Shown here one piece after another: positions 8,042 to 15,630 of a stretch of 64,000 nucleotides of DNA (positions are counted from its first letter, which is position 1; the number at the start of each line of letters is the position of its first letter). The notes below the pieces were generated by a model that was not told the DNA's origin, did not search any database, and saw only the letters and a program-made list of their open reading frames with translations. The translations under genes were made by a program, and so were the position numbers. Source of the DNA: Streptomyces hyaluromycini (GTDB lineage: Bacteria > Actinomycetota > Actinomycetes > Streptomycetales > Streptomycetaceae); contig NZ_BCFL01000029.1 of NCBI RefSeq assembly GCF_002217755.1, positions 1 through 64,000 on the forward strand. Reading direction: 5' to 3'.

Positions 8042-8815
8042 CTACGCCGGTGCGATCATCCCCGCCGACAGGTCGATGTCGGCCCCGCACAGTCCCGGCA
8101 TCGCCAGCATGGCGACCAGCGCCCGCGCGACCTCGTCCTCCTCCACCAGCCGGCCGAGCGCGGCCCGGGAGGCGAAGTCCCGTTCCGCCTCCTCGACGGA
8201 GCAGCCGGTGAGTTCTGCGGTGAGCCGGAAGTTGCGGTCCATGCGGGGTCCCCGGACCGGGCCCGGGGAGAGGGAGTTGACCGCGACGCCGTGCGGGCCC
8301 ACCTCGCCCGCCAGGGTCCGGGTGAGGCCGATCAGCGCCATCTTGGAGGCGGTGTAGGGCGTGCGGTTGAGCAGCGGGCGCTTGCCGCTGACCGAGGCGA
8401 CGTTGACGATGTCGCCCCGTCCGGCGGCGAGCATGGGCGGCAGGAACGCCCGGCACATGAGGTAGACACCGCGTACGTTGGCGGCGAACACGTCGTCCCA
8501 CTCGTCGGGTTCGATGTCGACGAGCGGCCGCACCGGTCCCGCGACGCCGGCGTTGTTGACGAGCAACGACACCTCCTCGTCGGCGAGTTCCGCGGCCAGC
8601 GCGCGCACGGCGGCGGGGTCGGAGACGTCGCACACCGCCGTGCGGGCCGCTTCCCCGGCCTTGGCCGCCGCCTCCGCGAGGGCCTGCTCGTTCCGGCCGA
8701 CGAGGATCACCCGGGCCCCGGCGTCGGCGAGCGCCGGCGCGAAAGCCCGGCCCAGCGGCCCTCCCCCGCCGGTGACCAGGGCCGTACGGCCGTCCAGGCT
8801 CACGCTTCGTTCCAC
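8042..8815 (-). CDS. SDR-family oxidoreductase (last gene of the minus catabolic arm)
   Basis: A classical short-chain dehydrogenase/reductase of 257 residues. The cofactor motif is TGGGGPLGRA (about residues 17-26), the NNAG motif is present (LLVNNAGVAG), catalytic Ser lies in NVASVSGKR and the catalytic pair in YTASK. The end DIDLSAGMIAPA is typical of the family. ATG 8815 lies inside the preceding hisD-like gene, a 16-bp overlap that implies translational coupling. Together with that gene it could oxidise an alcohol side chain or a dihydrodiol in the proposed aromatic pathway; the substrate is inferred from context only. Confidence 0.88.
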   Translation of the reverse strand: MERSVSLDGRTALVTGGGGPLGRAFAPALADAGARVILVGRNEQALAEAAAKAGEAARTAVCDVSDPAAVRALAAELADEEVSLLVNNAGVAGPVRPLVDIEPDEWDDVFAANVRGVYLMCRAFLPPMLAAGRGDIVNVASVSGKRPLLNRTPYTASKMALIGLTRTLAGEVGPHGVAVNSLSPGPVRGPRMDRNFRLTAELTGCSVEEAERDFASRAALGRLVEEDEVARALVAMLAMPGLCGADIDLSAGMIAPA

Positions 8816-10101
8816 GGCAGCGCGTCGCCCGCGGCCCTCGCGGCCCGTACGTCACCCGAGCGGGCGTGGCCCTCGAACAGCTCGACCCGGGACGCGCGCC
8901 CGCACAGCCGCCCGAGCAGGGCCTGCGAGGCGGTGTCGGTGACCTCCTGGTAGGTGACCGTCTTGAGGTACTTGCCCACCCACAGGCCGCCGGTGTAGCG
9001 GGCGGCACCACGTGTGGGCAGCACATGGTTGGTGCCGATGACCTTGTCGCCGAACGACACACAGGTGCCCTCGCCGAGGAACAGGGCGCCGTACTGGGTC
9101 ATCCGCTCCAGCGCGAGGCGCGGCTCCGCGGTCAGCACCTCGACGTGTTCGAAGGCGAACGCGTCGGCGAGTTCGTACAGTTCGTCGACCGAGCCGACGA
9201 CGTGCACCTGGCCGTGGTTGCGCCAGGCGGGCTCCGCGTAGTCGCGGGTGGGCATGCCGGGCAGGAGACGCTCCACCTCGGCGATGGTCCGCTCGGCGAC
9301 CTCGCGGGAGGTGGTGATCAGGACCGCCGGGGAGTCCGGGCCGTGCTCGGCCTGGGAGAGCAGGTCGACCGCGCAGACGAACGGGTCCGCCTGGTCGTCG
9401 GCGAGGACCAGGATCTCGGTGGGTCCGGCGAACAGGTCGATGCCGATCTCGCCGAACAGCTGGCGCTTGGCCTCGGCGACATAGGCGTTGCCGGGGCCCG
9501 CGATCAGGTTGACCGGTTCCATGGTGTCGGTGCCCACGGCCATCGCGGCCACCGCCTGGACGCCGCCGAGCAGCCAGATCTCGTCGGCGCCCGCGAGGTG
9601 CATGGCGGCGACGGTGGCGGCGGGGATCTCGCCGTGGATCGGCGGGGTGCAGGCGACCACCCGCGGTACACCCGCCACCTTGGCGGTGACGATGGTCATG
9701 TGGGCGGAGGCGGTGAGCGGGTAGCGGCCGCCGGGGATGTAGGCGCCGGCCGCCTGTACCGGGATGTGCTTCTGGCCGAGCTTCACGCCCGGCAGGGTCT
9801 CCACCTCGAACTCGCCCATCGAGTCCAGCTGGTGGCGGGCGAAGGTGCGGACCTGCTCCTGCACGAACCTGATGTCGTCGATGACCTGCTGCGGCACCGA
9901 GGCGACGATCTTGTCGACCTCCTCCGCGCTCAGCCGGAAGGAGTCGGGGCTCCACTTGTCGAACTTCTCGGAGTACTCGCGGACGGCCGCGTCACCGCGC
10001 TCGCGGATATTCGCGATGACACCGGCGACCGTCTCGCGCACCTGGTCGAGGGAGGCGGCCACCTCGGCCTCGGGCACGGCGTGCTTCAGGATCTCTGCCA
10101 C
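8800..10101 (-). CDS. HisD-like dehydrogenase (histidinol / sulfopropanediol dehydrogenase family), catabolic
   Basis: A 433-residue member of the histidinol dehydrogenase family, NAD-dependent enzymes that take a primary alcohol to the acid. Visible hallmarks are GPGNAYVAEAKRQLFG, GIDLFAGPTEILVLAD, the zinc-site Gln/His in LLSQAEHGPDSP and a C-terminal LPTRGAARYTGGLWVGKYLK. The last block resembles the HpsN-type sulfopropanediol dehydrogenases more than biosynthetic HisD. No histidine genes are nearby; neighbours are a dioxygenase and an SDR. I prefer GTG 10101, preceded by GAGAAAGG, to an upstream TTG at 10119. An alcohol oxidation within a degradative pathway is the likely role. Confidence 0.82.
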   Translation of the reverse strand: MAEILKHAVPEAEVAASLDQVRETVAGVIANIRERGDAAVREYSEKFDKWSPDSFRLSAEEVDKIVASVPQQVIDDIRFVQEQVRTFARHQLDSMGEFEVETLPGVKLGQKHIPVQAAGAYIPGGRYPLTASAHMTIVTAKVAGVPRVVACTPPIHGEIPAATVAAMHLAGADEIWLLGGVQAVAAMAVGTDTMEPVNLIAGPGNAYVAEAKRQLFGEIGIDLFAGPTEILVLADDQADPFVCAVDLLSQAEHGPDSPAVLITTSREVAERTIAEVERLLPGMPTRDYAEPAWRNHGQVHVVGSVDELYELADAFAFEHVEVLTAEPRLALERMTQYGALFLGEGTCVSFGDKVIGTNHVLPTRGAARYTGGLWVGKYLKTVTYQEVTDTASQALLGRLCGRASRVELFEGHARSGDVRAARAAGDALPWNEA

Positions 10102-10140
10102 AACTGCGGCCTTTCTCAAAGGATTTCGGCTCGGAGGGGG

Positions 10141-11076
10141 TCACACCGGGGGCGCTTCGAAGAGCACGTCCGGGTCGTTGAACTGCTCCTTGGCGACCGA
10201 CTCGCTCATCGGGTCGGCGGTGCCCCACTGGTCCTGGGTGATCGGGTCGTCCACGTCATGCCGGCCGGGGTGCCACAGGTCCTCTTCGAGGACGGCGAGC
10301 TCGGTGGTGTACTCGACGGTGTTGCCGTGCGGGTCGTGGAAGTAGGAGAAGGTGTTGTCGCCGGCCAGGTGCCGTCCCGGGCCCCAGGTGAGCCGGGTTC
10401 CGGCGCGCAGCGCACGCCCGGTGCCGCGCATGTACTCCTCCACCCCCCGCATCTCGAAGGAGGCATGGTGCAGCGACACATGGGGCCCGCGCGCGATGGC
10501 GAAGGAGTGGTGCAGCGGACTGCACCGCAGGAAGTACATGAGGTCGCCCATGTGCGTGGAGTACAGGGTGTCGGTGAGCCGGAACCCGAGGTTCTGGATG
10601 TAGAAGTCCCGCAGCCCCTCCGGGTCCTGGGAGTTGACCACACAGTGCGAGAGTCGTACCGGAATGGCCTCCCGCTCCTCGATCTTCCGGTGGGTGCGGG
10701 TGGCCACGTCGGCCGAGACCTCGACGACCCGCCCGTCGGGGTCGAAGAACCGCAGCCCGTAGCCGCCGCCGGGGGTGTCCAGCGCCCGCGGCTCGTGGAC
10801 GGTCTGCACCCCGGCCCGTCCCAGCCGCACCGCGAGTTCGTCCACCGCCGCCGGTGACACCGCGCCGAAGGCGACGAGGTCCATCCGCTTCCGCTCGTCC
10901 TCGCGGATGCGCACGATGTACTGCTCGGGGCTGCCCTCGGCGGCGAAGAACGCGATGCCGCTGTCGTTCGCGACCTCGGTCAGGCCCCAGGTGGTGCCGT
11001 AGAAGGCGCGCTGGGTGGCGAAGTCCGGTACGGCCAGGTCGACATGGCGCAGATGGGTGATGGGCTGGAAGCTCAT
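10141..11076 (-). CDS. Extradiol ring-cleavage dioxygenase (VOC family, catechol 2,3-dioxygenase type)
   Basis: A 311-residue two-domain type I extradiol dioxygenase. Both vicinal-oxygen-chelate domains are visible: THLRHVDLAVPDFATQRAFY at the N terminus and IPVRLSHCVVNSQDPEGLRD from about residue 140. The likely Fe(II) ligands are His in RLSHCVV, His in WGPGRHLAGDN and Glu in GNTVEYTTE, all in the C-terminal domain as the family requires. It would open a catechol ring in the meta position. ATG 11076 overlaps the stop of the upstream FAH-family gene (ATGA), so ring cleavage and subsequent hydrolysis are translationally coupled. The exact catechol is unknown. Confidence 0.85.
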   Translation of the reverse strand: MSFQPITHLRHVDLAVPDFATQRAFYGTTWGLTEVANDSGIAFFAAEGSPEQYIVRIREDERKRMDLVAFGAVSPAAVDELAVRLGRAGVQTVHEPRALDTPGGGYGLRFFDPDGRVVEVSADVATRTHRKIEEREAIPVRLSHCVVNSQDPEGLRDFYIQNLGFRLTDTLYSTHMGDLMYFLRCSPLHHSFAIARGPHVSLHHASFEMRGVEEYMRGTGRALRAGTRLTWGPGRHLAGDNTFSYFHDPHGNTVEYTTELAVLEEDLWHPGRHDVDDPITQDQWGTADPMSESVAKEQFNDPDVLFEAPPV

Positions 11077-12038
11077 GCGTGGCTCCTGACGGTGTTGCGC
11101 TGGCGGCCGAGGCCGGTGATCTCCGCGTCGATCACGTCTCCGGACCTGAGGAAGACCCCCCAGTGCGCACCGTTGCCGGCCGGGGAGCCGGTGAGCAGCA
11201 GGTCGCCGGGGCGCAGGGTGGTGGTCGTGGAGGCGTAGGCGATCAGCCGGGGAATGTCGAAGATCATGTCCTTGGTGGACTCGTCCTGCCGGACCACCCC
11301 GTTGTGCCGGAGTGTGATCCGCAGGTCGCCCGGGTCGCCGACGAAGTCCGCGGGGACCAGGAACGGCCCGGTCGGCAGGAAGGTGTCGGCGTTCTTGGCG
11401 GTGAACCAGTCGGTGCCGATGGCCTTCAGGTCGGGCCGGTAGAGCCGGTCACGGGTGGTGAGGTCGTTGCTGATCGTGTAGCCGGCGACGTACGACATCG
11501 CGTCCTCGACCGGAATGTTCTTCCCGGATCTGCCGATGACCAGGGCGAGTTCGAGCTCCCAGTCGTGCTGTTCGCCGAGCGCGGGCAGCACGACGTCGTC
11601 GTACGGTCCGCACAGCGCGCGCGGTGAGCCGAGGAAGATGTAGGGGACGCCGTCGCGGATCCGCTCGTCCATCATCTTCTCGGCGTCGGCGCGGGCCTCC
11701 TCGGGGGTGGCGCCGTGCACGCTCTCCTTCTCGGCGGCGACCAGGTCGGCCACGTGCTTGCGGTAGTTGGCACCGCTCTGCAGGATCTGGCCCGGTTCGA
11801 TCGGCGTCAGGACCCGCAGGTCGGACAGGTTGTGCCAGGCGCCGTCGGTGGCCGCGGCCAGCTCGTGCAGCCGGGGCAGCCAGGTGTCCCAGTCCTCGAC
11901 CAGCGCGCGTACCGACGGGGCGGCGCCGGAGAGGTCGCGGACCCGCGTGCCGGCGACCAGGCCGGGGAAGGCGGCCGCTCCGTCGCTGAAGGTGCCGAGC
12001 GCGAAGGGTCCGGCGTGGGAGGGGGAAGGTTCGGGCAC
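11073..12038 (-). CDS. Fumarylacetoacetate hydrolase family protein (first gene of minus arm)
   Basis: A 321-residue FAH-superfamily hydrolase or decarboxylase acting on acyl-pyruvate-like or 2-hydroxydienoate products of ring cleavage. The metal-binding acidic motif is in HDWELELALVIGRSG, with GYTISNDLTTRD and LLTGSPAGNG also typical. GTG 12038 follows GAGGAG at the right spacing; an upstream ATG at 12086 lacks such a site and lies on the predicted -10. The gene leads a four-gene minus operon. A second FAH-family gene lies at 17008 in the plus arm, so the pathway probably has two distinct hydrolysis or decarboxylation steps. Confidence 0.85.
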   Translation of the reverse strand: MPEPSPSHAGPFALGTFSDGAAAFPGLVAGTRVRDLSGAAPSVRALVEDWDTWLPRLHELAAATDGAWHNLSDLRVLTPIEPGQILQSGANYRKHVADLVAAEKESVHGATPEEARADAEKMMDERIRDGVPYIFLGSPRALCGPYDDVVLPALGEQHDWELELALVIGRSGKNIPVEDAMSYVAGYTISNDLTTRDRLYRPDLKAIGTDWFTAKNADTFLPTGPFLVPADFVGDPGDLRITLRHNGVVRQDESTKDMIFDIPRLIAYASTTTTLRPGDLLLTGSPAGNGAHWGVFLRSGDVIDAEITGLGRQRNTVRSHA

Positions 12039-12075
12039 GGGCGGCTCTCCTCGTACGGGTGGGGGCTCGCCTTCG

Positions 12076-12105
12076 ACGCTAGGCATCGCGCCCGGTCGGC
12101 GGAAA
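12076..12105 (-). promoter_or_regulatory. Putative promoter of the minus catabolic arm
   Basis: Read on the minus strand, TTTCCG and TAGCGT are separated by 18 bp, with the -10-like element 37 bp before GTG 12038. The same hexamers with the same spacing precede the SDR gene at 19176, which suggests a shared promoter class. Confidence 0.45.
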
Positions 12106-12115
12106 TGGCCGTTCA

Positions 12116-12130
12116 CGATGGCTGCCATCG
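12116..12130. promoter_or_regulatory. Perfect 15-bp palindrome in the divergent catabolic promoter region
   Basis: CGATGGCTGCCATCG is a perfect 7-1-7 inverted repeat between the two divergent operons and directly upstream of the putative minus promoter. Related GATGG/CCATC half sites recur at about 12182-12203. It is a good candidate for a regulator binding site, possibly for the LysR protein encoded at 18149. Confidence 0.5.
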
Positions 12131-12233
12131 CCCGCGCACTCCGCCGCGGCCTGCGCCGATGTGCGGCTCCGCGGCGGGGACCGCCATCGCCGTCGGGGAT
12201 GGATGACGTCCCCCTTGTCGATGCCTCGATCCG

Positions 12234-12262
12234 TTGACCCTGCACCTACCGCCGATCAGGCT
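12234..12262 (+). promoter_or_regulatory. Putative promoter of the plus catabolic arm
   Basis: TTGACC and CAGGCT are separated by 17 bp, close to the vegetative promoter consensus. The predicted transcription start near 12268 lies upstream of the GAGGAG ribosome-binding site and downstream of ATG 12265, which supports GTG 12292 as the true start of the first gene. Confidence 0.5.
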
Positions 12263-12291
12263 CGATGCCACCCCGAACCGAGGAGCGCACC

Positions 12292-12597
12292 GTGGTAGTC
12301 GAGCACGCCGAGCTGACCGTCCAGGAAGGCCGGGAAGCGGAATTCGAGGAGGTCTTCGGCAAGGCCCGCGAGGTGCTCGCCGAGGCGGACGGGTTCCGCT
12401 GGGCCGAGCTGCCGCGCTGCGCGGAGCGGCCTCGGACCTTCCTGCTGCTCGTCGGCTGGGCCTCGGTCGAGGCGCACACGGTCGGCTTCCGGGACTCGGA
12501 GCGGTTCGCGCGCTGGCGGGCCCTGGCCGGCCCGTTCTTCGCCGCCCCGCCGGCCGTCGAGCACTACCACGAGCTGGGTCCCCGCTTCACCGGCTGA
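12292..12597 (+). CDS. Small ABM-domain-like protein (antibiotic biosynthesis monooxygenase fold)
   Basis: A 101-residue protein resembling the dimeric alpha+beta ABM fold: HAELTVQEGREAEFEEVFGKAREVL at the N terminus, a central ELPRCAERPRTFLLLVGWASVEAH strand-helix, then FRDSERFARWRALAGPFFA and a C-terminal VEHYHEL strand. Such proteins are cofactor-free monooxygenases or substrate-handling subunits. GTG 12292 is chosen over ATG 12265 because it follows GAGGAG at the right spacing and is downstream of the predicted transcription start. It opens the plus arm and precedes the FAD monooxygenase by 49 bp. Function unproven. Confidence 0.7.
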   Translation: MVVEHAELTVQEGREAEFEEVFGKAREVLAEADGFRWAELPRCAERPRTFLLLVGWASVEAHTVGFRDSERFARWRALAGPFFAAPPAVEHYHELGPRFTG

Positions 12598-12646
12598 AAG
12601 CTGCTGACCCCCACCATCTGTCTTTCTACTTTCGCAAGGATCGCCC

Positions 12647-13771
12647 ATGCCCGTGAACAAGGTGCTCGTCGTCGGCGGCGGCATCACCGGAAGCGTGCTG
12701 TGTCTCGCCCTCGCCCAGCGCGGGGTCGGGGTGGAGCTCGTCGAGGTCTCGCCCCAGTGGTTCGGGGTGGGCCATGGCATCACCATCCAGGGCAACGCGC
12801 TCAAGGCGCTGCGTTCGGTCGGCGTGCTGGACCGGGTGCTGGCCCGGGCGGTGCCGTTCGACCTCATGCGGCTGCGCCGGGCGGACGGCGGTCTGATCAC
12901 CGAGCTGGAGACCCCGCACACCGGCGGCGCCGACCTGCCGTCCACGGCGGGTGCACTCCGCTCGGACCTGCAGAACGCGCTGTGCGACGCGGTGTACGCG
13001 CACGGCGTCACGGTCCGCCTGGGCCTGAGCGTGCGCGGCCTCGACCAGTCCGCCGACCATGTGGACGTGACGTTCACCGACGGCTCCGCCGGCCGCTACG
13101 ACCTGGTGGTCGGTGCGGACGGCATCAACTCGGCGATGCGCGCGCTCATCGGGATCTCGGCGAAGCCGCGCCCCGTCGGCATGTCGATCTTCCGGGTGGT
13201 GGCCCGGCGCCCCGCCGAGATGGACTGCGCCGAGGTGTACTACGGCGGTCCGCGCTACAAGGCCGGCTACAGCCCGATCTCCGACGACCAGTGCTACGCC
13301 TACCTCCTCGACGAGAACCTGGACGCCGCCCTCATCGGCCCACGGGCCTCGCTGGACCTGCTGCGCGAGCGCGGCGCCGGGTACGGCGGCACCTGGGGGA
13401 AGATACTTGCCTCGCTGCCGGACGACACGGCGGTGGACTACCGCTGGATCGAGGCGGTACTGGTCGACGAGGACTGGCACCGGGGCCGGGCCATGGTGGT
13501 CGGGGACGCGGCGCACGCCTGTCCGCCGCTGATCGCGCAGGGTGCCGCGATGTGCATGGAGGACGCGGTGCTGCTGGCCGAGCTGGTCACCGCCGACGAG
13601 CCGGTGGACAGGGCCCTGGCACGGTTCATGGCCCGGCGGCTGCCCCGCGTCCGCATGGTGCTGGACAACTCTCTCCAGCTCGCCGAGTGGGAGATCCACC
13701 CGGACACCCCGGGCGCGGACCCGGCCCGGATCATGTCGGAGACGCTCTCCTCCCTGACGGTGGCCGCATGA
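12647..13771 (+). CDS. FAD-dependent aromatic-ring monooxygenase
   Basis: A 374-residue group A flavoprotein hydroxylase. The N-terminal dinucleotide motif is VLVVGGGITGSVLCLALAQR (about residues 6-25), the DG motif is in YDLVVGADGINSAMR, and the second FAD motif is VVGDAAHACPPLIAQG. These three motifs together define the PHBH-like family, which hydroxylates or decarboxylatively hydroxylates aromatic rings using NAD(P)H and O2. Here it could make the catechol that the extradiol dioxygenase at 10141 opens. The stop codon overlaps the next start (ATGA). The ring substrate is not deducible. Confidence 0.88.
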   Translation: MPVNKVLVVGGGITGSVLCLALAQRGVGVELVEVSPQWFGVGHGITIQGNALKALRSVGVLDRVLARAVPFDLMRLRRADGGLITELETPHTGGADLPSTAGALRSDLQNALCDAVYAHGVTVRLGLSVRGLDQSADHVDVTFTDGSAGRYDLVVGADGINSAMRALIGISAKPRPVGMSIFRVVARRPAEMDCAEVYYGGPRYKAGYSPISDDQCYAYLLDENLDAALIGPRASLDLLRERGAGYGGTWGKILASLPDDTAVDYRWIEAVLVDEDWHRGRAMVVGDAAHACPPLIAQGAAMCMEDAVLLAELVTADEPVDRALARFMARRLPRVRMVLDNSLQLAEWEIHPDTPGADPARIMSETLSSLTVAA

Positions 13772-14772
13772 GCACGCCCGTCGTCGACTTCCACGGCCAT
13801 CTCGCGGTCCCCGGGGCCGACGCCCTGGTGGCCGGCACCGCGGGCTTCGCGGCCGAGCTGGCCGCCGAGCAGCGCGCCCACTCCGCCGAGTCGCTGGCCG
13901 CCAACCGGGCCCAGCTCCAGCGTCTGGCCGGAAGGCTGACGGATGTGGACATGCGGCTCGCCGACCTCGACGCGATGGGCGTCGACCTGCAGGTGGTCGG
14001 CCCGATGCCCATGCACCACTACTGGGCCGGCCCCGGTCTCGCGGTGCAACTGGCCCGTACCGTCAACGAGGCGGTGGCCGCGCACTGCGCGGCCGCGCCC
14101 GGCCGGCTCTACGGCCTCGGCACGGTACCGCTCCAGCACCCGGACCTCGCGGTCGCCCTGCTGGACAAGGCGGTCACCGAGCTGGGCCTGTACGGCATCA
14201 GCGTCTCCACCACCGTCGAGGGCCGCGAGCTGGCCGACCCCGTGCACGACGACGTCTGGCTGAAGGCCGAGGAGCTGGGTGCGGTCGTCTTCGTCCACCC
14301 CTGGGGCTGCTCGCTCGGCGAGCGGCTCGCCTCGCAGTATCTCGGCAACACGGTCGGCCAGCCCGCCGAGACCGCGGTCGCGCTCTCCCACCTGATCTTC
14401 ACGGGGGTCCTGGACCGGTTCCCGCGCCTGAAGCTGGTGGCCGCGCACGGCGGCGGCTATCTGCCGACGTACATCGGCCGCTCCGACCACGCCTGGCGGG
14501 TCCGGCCGGACGCCCGCGGCTGCGCCGAGCCGCCCAGCTCCTATCTGCGGCGGATGTGGTTCGACGCCCTCGTCTACACGCCTCGCGCGCTGCGCCATCT
14601 GGTCGAGGAGGTGGGCGCGGACCGGGTGGTGCTCGGCACCGACCACCCGTTCGACATGGGGGTGACGGACCCGGTGGCCCGTCTGGACGCGGCCGGCCTC
14701 GCCCCGGCCGCACGGGACGCGATCGCCGGGGGCAACGCCCTCGATCTGCTGCTGAAAGGACACACCCGATGA
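13768..14772 (+). CDS. ACMSD-like amidohydrolase, probable decarboxylase
   Basis: A 334-residue amidohydrolase_2 family protein. The metal ligands typical of aminocarboxymuconate-semialdehyde/resorcylate decarboxylases are visible: HxH in VDFHGHL (His9, His11), His in VVFVHPWG, His in LVAAHGGGYLP and Asp in LGTDHPFDMG. Members of this branch usually decarboxylate aromatic acids or muconate semialdehydes rather than hydrolyse amides. It starts in an ATGA overlap with the FAD monooxygenase gene and ends in an ATGA overlap with the cyclase-family gene, so these three are one translationally coupled unit. The decarboxylation role is inferred from family and context. Confidence 0.85.
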   Translation: MSTPVVDFHGHLAVPGADALVAGTAGFAAELAAEQRAHSAESLAANRAQLQRLAGRLTDVDMRLADLDAMGVDLQVVGPMPMHHYWAGPGLAVQLARTVNEAVAAHCAAAPGRLYGLGTVPLQHPDLAVALLDKAVTELGLYGISVSTTVEGRELADPVHDDVWLKAEELGAVVFVHPWGCSLGERLASQYLGNTVGQPAETAVALSHLIFTGVLDRFPRLKLVAAHGGGYLPTYIGRSDHAWRVRPDARGCAEPPSSYLRRMWFDALVYTPRALRHLVEEVGADRVVLGTDHPFDMGVTDPVARLDAAGLAPAARDAIAGGNALDLLLKGHTR

Positions 14773-15623
14773 CCCTGGGTCCCCTGGAGGAAGAGCTGGC
14801 CAAGGCCCGCGCCGCCTACCGCAACCGGGGGCGCTGGGGCGAGGACGACGTGCTGGGCACGCTCAACTTCATCGACGACGCGATCCGCGCGCACGCCGCG
14901 AGTCTGGTCCGGCGCGGCCGCTCCTTCTCGCTGGCCCAGGGGTTCGAGGGGTCCGGTCCGTGGCCCGGCCGCCAAGCCGTCACGCGATGGGAGGGGTTGG
15001 GCCGCGGCCACGCCACCGAGCAGGCGTGGAACGGCCGTTCGTGCACCGCCGTCGACGGCCACGGCGGCGACTGCGTGACCGGCTTCGGGCACCTGCGGGG
15101 CGCCTTCACCGGCCGCGGGGTGCTGCTCGACGTCGGCCGGGCGGTCGGCGACGCGCTCGGTGAACTCCCGGACGGCTTCGCGATATCGGAGGAGCACCTC
15201 CAGGACACCGTCGAGGCGCAGGGTGCCACCTCCAGTGTGCGCCGGGGTGACATCGTTCTCGTCCGCACCGGACAGCTCGGCCGGGTACGGCGGCTCGGCG
15301 CGTGGGACGGGTACGCGGCCGGGGACGCGCCCGGCCTGTCCTTCACCACCCTCGGCCGGCTGCACCGCACCGAGATCGCGGCCGTCGCCACCGACACCTG
15401 GGGCCTGGAGGTGCGGCCGTACGAGTTCGCCGAGCCGGCGGCCGCGCCGCTGCACCGGATCGCCATCCCCCACATGGGCCTGCCGCTGGGCGAGATGTGG
15501 GACCTGGAGACCCTGGCGGAGGACTGCGCGGCCGACGGCGTGTACGAGTTCCTGCTGGTCGCCGCGCCCCTCCCGGTCACCGGCGCGGTCGGTGCCCCCG
15601 TCAACCCCATCGCAGTCAAGTGA
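14769..15623 (+). CDS. Cyclase-family protein with altered metal-binding motif
   Basis: A 284-residue member of the cyclase family (kynurenine formamidase/isatin hydrolase fold). The N-terminal GRWGEDDVLGTLNFI and the C-terminal HRIAIPHMGLPLGEMWDLETLAEDCAADG blocks are typical of the longer subgroup. The usual HxGTHxD metal motif reads HGGDCVT at codons from about 15059, with the following GFGH block retained, so the second His has become Cys and the Asp has become Thr. Hydrolase chemistry may therefore be changed or lost. It is coupled upstream (ATGA) to the amidohydrolase gene and lies 7 bp before the flavin oxidase gene. Confidence 0.8.
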   Translation: MTLGPLEEELAKARAAYRNRGRWGEDDVLGTLNFIDDAIRAHAASLVRRGRSFSLAQGFEGSGPWPGRQAVTRWEGLGRGHATEQAWNGRSCTAVDGHGGDCVTGFGHLRGAFTGRGVLLDVGRAVGDALGELPDGFAISEEHLQDTVEAQGATSSVRRGDIVLVRTGQLGRVRRLGAWDGYAAGDAPGLSFTTLGRLHRTEIAAVATDTWGLEVRPYEFAEPAAAPLHRIAIPHMGLPLGEMWDLETLAEDCAADGVYEFLLVAAPLPVTGAVGAPVNPIAVK

Positions 15624-15630
15624 GCCGCCC

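Noticed and set aside
8800..10119. hisD as part of a histidine biosynthesis cluster
   Set aside because: No other his genes are nearby, and the sequence blocks and neighbours fit a catabolic alcohol dehydrogenase.
12647..13771. Assignment of a specific ring substrate to the monooxygenase
   Set aside because: The flavin motifs define only the family; residues that would fix the substrate cannot be read reliably without a model.
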